From assembly GCA_030267565.1 (NCBI GenBank), contig BRXU01000001.1:6510001-6574000 (forward strand): DNA of 64,000 nt. The letters run 5' to 3'. Positions within the stretch are counted from its first letter, which is position 1, and each line of letters begins with the position of its first letter. The stretch comes from Pleodorina starrii (taxonomy: Eukaryota > Chlorophyta > Chlorophyceae > Chlamydomonadales > Volvocaceae). Both the position numbers and the translations under genes were made by a program. The notes under the pieces were generated by a model that did not search any database, was not told the origin of the DNA, and worked only from the letters and a program-made list of their open reading frames with translations. Below, piece by piece: positions 56,583 to 64,000 of this stretch.

Positions 56583-56692
56583 TGGTACACATTTTGAATA
56601 GCAGTCCTGCGAAATCACACCACAACTGCGTTGAGTTTGCCCGCCAAACGAAACGATGCAACTGACGGGATAGGTCGAAATGCGCTGTTGAA

Positions 56693-59600
56693 ATGGACGC
56701 CGCAGTCACAGAGTTTTTCTCTCTGGATGACTCGCCTGCGAAGCCCGGCCCGGCAAACGCAAACGCAACCGATGACACGGTTCGCGACCACTATGGCTTC
56801 ATGGTGCCAGCCGACTACCATGAACTGTACCTCGTCTACCGAGGCGTTTGGGAACAGGAGGAAACGGACCGCGAGGCGCAGTGGGGCCACTTCCTAAGCG
56901 ACCTCGCGCACCATAATGCCGACGACGGCAAATTCGCCAACCTCGCGGACCTGTGCGAGGACTACCTCCAGGATGCGGTCACCATCGCCCGGCACGAGCA
57001 CGGCCCGCCCTCGCCGCACCGGCAGAAACTCGACGCGCTGGTGCAGGGGGGCATCCCCTTCACCATCCGCGGCCATGCCTGGACGGTCTTCCTGGACACG
57101 TCTGTCCGCAAGCAGCGTAACTACTACAGTGTAAGCCATGGGCCAGAGCGGGGCCCTGGGATTGCGCTGATGAGGGCTGAAGGCGGCAGGCTGAGGGGCG
57201 GAAGAAGGGGATCAGCTGCCTGTCGGGGCGACGCTCCTGCTCCCCCGGAGCGTTGGGATTTGCTGGCTGGCCGACCCATCCACACCCGGGGTTGTGCGCA
57301 TCACTGGCTGCAGTGTTTTCCGGAAGTTGCGGTACAGGAGCCTCCGCTACTGGCGCCTACACATCAACCCCAACCCCAAAACCCTAAAACCCATATCCAA
57401 CCCGCGCGCCCGCCTCTCCCGACCCCCATCCCACCCCGCTCTCGATCCCGCCTAATTGCGTACGATAGGATCTCGTCAAGCGCTGCCTGGGAGATTTGCA
57501 GTACAGGGGCCATCTGGAGCTGGACGAGATTCGGCAGCAGGCGGCATCGGCGGCCCAGGCGCTGCAGGTGGGTGCCGCTCCGGAACCTCCTCACTTTCAC
57601 CCGCGAGGTGCCGTACCGATCGGATACGGACATGACGAACCACAGCCAGGGAACGGGGACTAGGGAGAGGCCAGGCGGGGGGGGGCGTCCATTTTGTCGA
57701 GTGGGACGACATCGGCCGTGAGGCAGCAGCAGCCCAAGATGTGGCGGCGAGAGGCAGCGCGATCGGCGGTAGGAGCCAAGGAGTGAAACCGGCGGCAGCC
57801 GACCACCCCCCTGCGAAACCTCCCTCCCTCCGTTCCCCGCTTCGACCTCCACCCCATTGAATCTTGTCTACTCGGTCTGTCATGATGTACATCCTTCCCT
57901 CTCTCTCTCTCTCCCCCTTCATCCTCTCTCTCTCCCTCTCTCCCTCCCTCGCTCTCCCCCTTCATCCTCTCTCTCTCCCTCTCTCCCTCCCTCCCTGCCC
58001 CTCTCCCCCTCCCTCTCTCCCTCCCTCCCTCCCTCCCTCCCTCCCTGCCCCTCTCCCCCTCCCTCTCTCCCTCCCTCCCTCCCTCCCTCCCTCCCTGCCC
58101 CTCTCCCCCTCCCTCTCTCCCTCCCTCCCTCCCTCCCTCCCTCCCTGCCCCTCTCCCCCTCCTGGCTGTCAGGACGCCGCTGCGGTCCACGGTCTGACCG
58201 GGTACGCGGCGGTGACTGAGAAGGCGCTCGCCACCTGGAGGGCGAACAGCAAGGTGGGGTCGGGGGGGGGAGGGGAGGGGAAGGCGAAGGGCGGGTGGGG
58301 GCGGGGATGGGGGGGCGGGGGAAGGGCAGCCAGGGTTCAGTCCAGTTGGAGGGAGGGGGGGGGCAGCCAGTGGAGGCTGCATGGCTCGGGGGGCGGGGGG
58401 AGGGAGGAGATGGGGTGAGAGGAGGAGGTGGGGTGAAGGGAAACCCATATAGACCCTCCCCTCCGGACTTTTTTTCCTTACCCTCCCTACCCTTACCCCT
58501 ACCCCTACCCCGCCCATCTCCGTCCCATTGCTGCGGTTTCACCTTGATTTCCCCTCCCTACCCCTACCCCCGCCCCGTCTGGACTGTTTTCCTCACCCTC
58601 CCTACCCCTACCCCTACCCCTCTCGCCTCTCCCCCTCTCCCTATATAAACGAGCATATCACTCCCTGATCCCCCTCTTCCCCCCCCGCCCCTCCAGGTCT
58701 GGTTGACCCAGATCGAGAAGGACCTGCCCCGCACCTTCCCCGGTCTGCAGCTGATGGACGTCAGCGGCCGACCTGCGCTGCGGAGGGTGCTGGCCGCGTA
58801 CAGCCTCCACAACTCCAGGGTGGGATACTGCCAGGTGAGGGGGCTGGCTCGAGGGGGGGGGGTAGCGGGGAGCGGGCTGGGCTGGGCTGGGCAGGTCGGA
58901 GCGGAGTCGTGAGTGGGCCGCAGCTAAGGCCCGCACCCAGTGCCTGCAACGCTTTTTCCGCTCTCCTCCCCCCAGACTCCCTCAAATCCCCACCCTCACC
59001 CCCAACCTCACCCCCTCATCACCCCTCCCCCAGGGCCTCAACTTTGTTGCCGGCACTCTGCTGTTGTTCCTTGACGAGGAGGATGCGTTCTGGTGTCTGT
59101 GTGCGCTGTTGGAGGACATTCTCAAGGGCTACTACGATGTGGACATGATGGGGATGCAGGCAGGGGGGGAGGGAGGGAGGGAGGGGGGGAGGGGAGGGGG
59201 GAGGGGGGGGGGAGGTGGGGTGGGTGGGTGGGGAGGGGCGGGGAGAGGGCGGTAGGGAGAGGGGCCCGGCTGGCTGGCCAGGAGGGAGGGGGCGGGGCTG
59301 GCAGGGCCGTGTGTGTAGGGAAGGGGGATGCCGGGGCCGGGGGGGCAGGGCGCTGTCGTGGGTCTTACGCTGCCGTTGCTTCACCGCCTGCCTGCCTTTC
59401 CGTTCCCTTGCCCCTGCTGCTGATGATGCTGTGGCCGACTTGTGCCCACACCGCCACCCCCCACCCCCCCAATATACACACACACGGCACGCTGCCTCCA
59501 GGTGGATCAGCGGGTGTTCAAGCGGTTGGTTTCGGAGCACTTTCCGGATCTGGCGGCCCACCTGGAGGGCCTGGGAGCGGACGTGTCCTGTGTGTTTGTG

Positions 59601-62600
59601 CAGGTGGGTCGGGGGGTGTGGGTCGGGGGTGTGTGGGTCGGGGGGGGGGTTAGGGGTGTGTGGGTCGGGGGTTGTGGGTCGGGGGGGGGTGTGGGTCGGG
59701 GGGGGGGGGTTAGGGGTTTCCGGTCGGGTTCAGGTGGCGCCACGCATCTCCCTTCACCGGCCCGAGCCCCAAGAGCGCTTCGCACAGTCTGCCGCGAGGC
59801 GCCCTGGCTGTCACGTCACGTCACGTCACGTCACGTCACGTCACGCCGTCGACCCGAGGTGCCAAGGTCCTCAACGCCCGCGTCCCGCCTCGCCCCGCTC
59901 CCCTGCATTGCATTGCATTGCATTGCATTGCGCATATACGACCCCGCTCCCCTGCTTCCCTGCTCCCCTGCTCCCTGCATATACGACCCCGCTCCCCTGC
60001 TCCCCCGGCCCCCGCCCCGTGCAGTGGTTTTTGTGCGTCTTCGTCAACTTCTTGCCCATCGAGGCCTGTCTGCGGGTGTGGGACGCGCTCTTCTACTACC
60101 GCTCGCCCACCGTGCTGTTCAAGTGAGCGAGGGAGCGGGCGAGAGGGCGCGAGGGCGAACACGCAGCGGGTCTTTGGGGGAAGGGGGAGAAATGGGGGGA
60201 GGAGGAGGAATCGGGGGTAAGCTGGGGGGGAGGAGGTAGCTGGGAGGCAGACGAGGTGGGTGAGTTGACACGACCCGTGGGCAGTTCTCCCTTCCCGCCC
60301 CTCGCATTGCACCTCGCACCTCCTCCCCTGCCCCCCCCCCCCATTCCGTTGAGATTGCCAGCGCGGGACCAGACTGAGAAAGTGCCTCCCTTCCCCGCTC
60401 CCAACCCCCACCCCCCCTCCCCTCTCCGCCGCCGCACCTCCCCCTCCCCTCCCCTCCCCTCCCCTTCAGACTACAACGTCCGCAGGGCTTCATGTTTCTT
60501 TGTTGCAAATTCACTCTTCAAACTCCCCTCTCCCCCCCCTCCCCCCTCCCCTCCCTCCCTCCCCTCAGGGCCGCCCTGGCTCTCCTGGAGGTGTTCTCCC
60601 CCGCCCTGTCCGCCTGCTCCGATGTGCTGGATGCCCTGGACCTGCTGCAGACCATGGCGCCACTCACCTACGACTCATCGCGACTCATCGAACACGCATT
60701 CGGACCCAGCTTCGAGGGAGTCACCGACGCGCGGCTGGCCACGCTGCGGCGGGAGTACCGGGAGGTGAGGGCGGGGGGTTATCCACGTATAGGCCGGAGC
60801 CCGTGAACGGTAAGAAATCAGAAAAAATCCTTCCTGTCTGCAAAAGAAAAACGAGGTAAACTTGCAAGCAGCAAGGGCGTTAGATACAAACCGAGAAATT
60901 GTAGCGAGTCCGAGTAGAGCCGCCACGTGACGAGGACGAGACGAGACGTAATGGTGGATGCTGAAAATACGCTGAGGCTGTGAGGTGACACGTTGCTGAA
61001 CTGGTCGAGAAAGTGCGGCTGGGATGCAAGGAACGCCCCAATCCCCCGAAGCCCGCGAGGACCCAACTCACCTACGGCAGGCAAAGAGAAGGACGCAGAG
61101 CAAGGAAAGGGCGACGTCAACAGACAGGAAGAACAGACGCAGGGACAGCGTTACCGGCGAGACCCCCATGCGAATGCGGCTGGAGCTGCGGCTGATAATG
61201 TCGAGCTGGCTGATTGAGCGATGGTAATGGGTGAATGCTGTATGGGAAAGGGGATTAAGGAGAGAAATACGTGCACAAGGGGGCTATGTCGTGCATGTGT
61301 ACGAGGGTGGCGGGCGCGGACGACCCCGTGGGCAGGAAAGGCATCAGCGGCAGTGGCAAAGAGCAAGGCAAGGAGATGGGAGGGGCAAGGAGATGGGGGG
61401 GGCTGCTGGGGTTGGAGGTGGAGGTGGAGGGGATGGTGGGGATTGTGGTGGTGGTGGGGGTTAAGGGCGTGGGGGATGTGGTGGTGGTGGTGCCGGGGTG
61501 GGGGGACTGGTGGGTTCACAAACGTTGGGGCCCGTCGCCCGATCCGCTGCTGACCAAACCGGTGGCCTCCAGGGAGAACTTATAATCACGGTGATTCGAG
61601 GACATAGCTCTATGTGGTGGTTCCTGGTTCAAATGCGAAGCGGGACGGGGATGTACCGGTAGCGGCGGAGAATCGGTTGAGATAGGTTGGGGTTTTTTGG
61701 GGTGTTTGGTGAATGCTCGCACCTCCCTTCTCCCTTTCCGCGGCCTCGGGTGGTTTACCGGTATGGGTGTGGTGCAGGAGGTAGAGGCGGAGGCGGCGGC
61801 TCTAGCGGAGGAGCTGGCTTGGGAGGCGTCCTCCTCCGCCAGCGGGGCCACTGCCGGAAACGGCAACGGCGGCGGCGGCGGCGGCGGCGGGATCCAGGGC
61901 CACCAGGCCGCATCGGGCGCCTCGGCGTCATCTCAGGGGCAGCAGCAGCAGCAACAGCTGCAGTCGAACAGCAAGATCAGCGTGCTTAAGATGTTTGCGC
62001 GCGGCATGAAGGAGAAGTTCGCCGGCGTGGGCGGCGGCGGCGGCGCCGCCGCCGCCGCCACCGGTACGGCAGCCCACAGCGGCTCGGGCGCCAACAGCGT
62101 CGAGCGCGCCGCGTCGCCCGTCCCCGACGGCTCCGCCCTCTCCGCCTCCGTCGCCTCCGTTGCGCTTGGCGGCGGCGGCGGAGCAGCCGCCGCTGCCGCC
62201 GCCGGCGGCGCCGAGCAGCCGCTGCTTGATCGCTGCTCTCAGCCGCTCGACGGCGGCTGCGTCGACGTCGACAGTGAGGATTACCACCGGCTCAACGGCG
62301 ACGACGGGTTCCAGTACGAGCAGGTGGGTTACGTCGCGCCGTCGGACCTCCTGTCGGACACCGCCGCCGCCGCCGCCGCCACTGGCGGCGGCAGCGGCGG
62401 CGACGGCTCGCTGGCGGTGGCGGCGGCGGGGAAAGGCAATGGCCCGGCGGAGGGCGTCCCGGCCTGCGGCGGCGGCGCCGCCGCGCCAGCGGCGGTGCAT
62501 GGCGACGACCCGCTGCGGCAGCTGCTGGAGGTGGTGTCGGCGGCGCCACCGGACCCCTCAGCGGCGGCGGCGGCGGCGGCGCCGACGAGCGACGCCGGAG

Positions 62601-64000
62601 AGCAACGTCTGCTCCGCAAGTCCGCATCGTCCTTCATTTGGCACCCGACGCCCAAATGGACCAACTACCGCGTCTTCAGCGCCACAGCCGCCAGCGGCAG
62701 CGGCCCGCCGGCGCCCGTGAGCCCGCCGGCCAGGGCGGTGACCGCGCCGGCGGCGGTGTCCGTTGTCGTGCCGGAGCCGGGGGAGGCGGCGGAGGCGTGC
62801 GAGGCGCCGGTAGGCCCGCTGTCGCCGCACGTGCTGATGCTCGCGGCGGGAAGGTCGCAGTCGAAGTCGTTAGCGGCGGTCATGACGGCGGCCGCCGCCG
62901 ACGACGATGATGATGACGGCGCCCTGACGGCGGCAGACCTGCCGCCGACACGTCTGGAATTCGGCTCCGTAAACCAAGCGCCCGTGGCGGCGGCGGTGGC
63001 TCCGCCGGCTCCGCCGGCGGGGCCGGGCGATTACGTCGCCGCCGCCGCCGCCGGCGGCGCCGCCGCCGCCGGGTCGGATTTCAGTCAGGTCCAGGCTGCC
63101 GATCAGGCCCGCCGGGCGCAGGGCAGCAAGCGGCGCTGCAGCAAGTCGGCGGGCCTCGCCTGGGACATTGCCTTTGCGCCGCTCAAGCTCAAACACCTGG
63201 TGCAACAACAACAACAACAACAGCAGCAGCAGCGGGAGCAGCAACAACAACAGCAGCAGCAGCAGTGGGAGTCGGAGGCGCAGGACCTCCATCAGCCAGA
63301 TTCGCAGCAGCCCAGTCCGCTGCCGTCACAGCCGCAACTTCCGCCGCAGTCGCAGAGGCGGCTCCTGGGCCTGGAGGGCCCGCGCCAGCACCAGCAGCAG
63401 CAGCAGCAGCATCCGTCAGGGCCGGGGCGGGCCTCTCGGGACGGCGGCGGTGGTGGTGGTGGCGGCGGTGGCGGCGGCTTCTTGCACGCCTGGAGCGCCT
63501 CTCGGGGCTCCGCGGCGGACGCGGCGGCGGCGGCGGATGCGGCGGCCGGTGCTGCGGTGGCACTGGCGCCGGTGAGCTCGCCAGGGCAGCAGCAGCAGCA
63601 GCAGCAGCACACGGCAGTGACGGCAGTGGCTCCGACAGCGGCAGCGCCCGCGGCGGGAGCCGACGCGGCGGCGGTGGCGGCGGCTGCAGGCAGCGGTCTT
63701 GGGCTGGCGGTCGCAACGGCGGGTGGGTCGGGGAGCGGCTGGGGGACGGCCGAGGCACGGGTGCTCCGGGGGAGTGGGGAGTGGGGTGCTGCCTCACGTG
63801 GCTTGGCGGGGGGTTGGGGGATGTGGGAGGACGTGACATGGAAGGACGCGAGGCGGACGAAGGGGAGGGACAGAGGCGGTCTGTCGATGGGCGGCTGCTT
63901 CGCAGGGGGCTGCCTGCCTTCATGCCTAGGATGAGTGCGAGGACGTGGACGTGGACGTGGACGCACCATCTGGGTTGTCGGCGGGGCTCGCCCAAAGCAA
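56693..64000 (+). CDS. TBC-domain Rab GTPase-activating protein, 3' end outside or unresolved
   Basis: TBC proteins speed GTP hydrolysis by Rab GTPases with an Arg and a Gln finger. Exons 56693-57130, 57469-57567, 58173-58253, 58697-58834, 59034-59159, 59502-59603, 60025-60122, 60569-60764 and 61778 to about 63722 join in phase. The TBC domain begins with LVQGGIPFTIRGHAWTVFL near residue 112. The Arg finger is IEKDLPRTFP (R218) and the Gln finger VGYCQGLNFVAG (Q252), so both catalytic motifs are intact. VDQRVFKRLVSEHFPDL and WFLCVFVNFLPIEACLRVWD are further TBC hallmarks. The last visible exon adds about 650 residues of Ala, Gly and Gln runs with islands such as KWTNYRVFSA and LAWDIAFAPLKLKHL. 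Exon 9 either ends at a GTGGGT donor near 63723 or runs to TGA at 63934. Intron 5 appears to have a GC donor. Confidence 0.9.
57897..58160 (+). repeat. CT-rich repeat with 50-bp period
   Basis: TGCCCCTCTCCCCCTCCCTC recurs at 57995, 58045, 58095 and 58145 between CCCT runs. The tract ends just before the acceptor of TBC exon 3, so it doubles as a polypyrimidine tract. Confidence 0.85.
59160..59501 (+). other. Probable GC-AG intron of the TBC gene
   Basis: Exon 5 ends GGGATGCAG and the intron starts GCAGGG; the next exon starts GTGGATCAG. The protein join GMQ-VDQRVF fits the family and no in-phase GT is available nearby. Confidence 0.55.
59813..59932 (+). repeat. TCACG and CATTG microsatellites
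   Basis: (TCACG) repeats about six times at 59813-59845 and (CATTG) about five times at 59906-59932, both inside the intron between TBC exons 6 and 7. Confidence 0.85.
60765..61777 (+). other. 1 kb intron of the TBC gene
   Basis: It starts GTGAGG and ends GGTGCAG before the exon coding EVEAEAAALAEEL. It contains a family B repeat copy at 60778-60811, a less GC-rich middle and a GGT-rich stretch at 61420-61510. No separate gene is visible. Confidence 0.65.
63205..63267 (+). repeat. CAA/CAG trinucleotide run in TBC exon 9
   Basis: CAA and CAG codons encode two polyglutamine blocks interrupted by REQ. Shorter CAG runs occur at about 63390 and 63588. Confidence 0.9.

Larger units (their letters stand above)
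55769..56692. other. Phosphatase 3' UTR and TBC-gene promoter region
   Basis: The left part holds family A repeat copies (55838-55925). A TGTAA near 56578 may end the phosphatase transcript. The right part should contain the promoter of the downstream TBC gene. No coding region is supported. Confidence 0.5.

Noticed and set aside
61590..61650. tRNA-like GGTTCAAAT segment
   Set aside because: No acceptor stem, D-arm or anticodon arm can be paired around it.

Overview
The window looks like nuclear DNA of a volvocine green alga (Chlamydomonas/Gonium/Volvox group). It is GC-rich and most genes are dense with short introns that nearly all follow GT-AG. TGTAA-type 3'-end signals follow several genes, there is a pherophorin-domain gene, a plastid-type histidinol dehydrogenase, and short TTTTAGGG-like tracts. 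I rebuilt exon models by matching splice sites, reading phase and family conservation. For seven of the nine main genes every exon phase closes; the alpha/beta hydrolase has two uncertain splice sites and the TBC gene is cut by the window edge. There is no bacterial-style operon, CRISPR array or convincing RNA gene.

Layout. 1-154: a possible terminal exon of a plus-strand gene that begins outside the window. 2585-3535 (-): fibrillarin, intronless. 4628-9419 (-): histidinol dehydrogenase (HisD), 11 exons, with a plastid transit peptide. 10418-13280 (-): a TPX2-like microtubule protein, 5 exons. 15600-17154 (-): TRAPP subunit 4 (Trs23), 5 exons, divergent from 17940-21616 (+), an alpha/beta hydrolase with 7 exons. 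22637-26037 (+): a membrane-anchored, multi-domain pherophorin-like glycoprotein, 4 exons. 28268-54145 (-): a giant coiled-coil protein of about 2,073 residues in 43 exons, filling about 26 kb. 54497-55768 (+): a small dual-specificity-type phosphatase, divergent from the giant gene. 56693 to at least 63722 (+): a TBC-domain Rab GTPase-activating protein with a long low-complexity C-terminus that reaches the window edge.

The genes are a mixture of housekeeping functions (rRNA methylation, histidine synthesis, ER-Golgi tethering, Rab inactivation) and lineage-specific surface or cytoskeletal proteins. I see no common pathway.

The most unusual DNA lies in the introns of the giant gene. One holds a 2.5 kb array of about 130 copies of a 19-bp unit, and another is almost entirely a 15-bp repeat. 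Others hold G-rich 10-bp repeats, telomere-like tracts and copies of two dispersed short repeat families. The array produces open frames of more than 800 codons on both strands; these are artefacts of repeat arithmetic and not genes.
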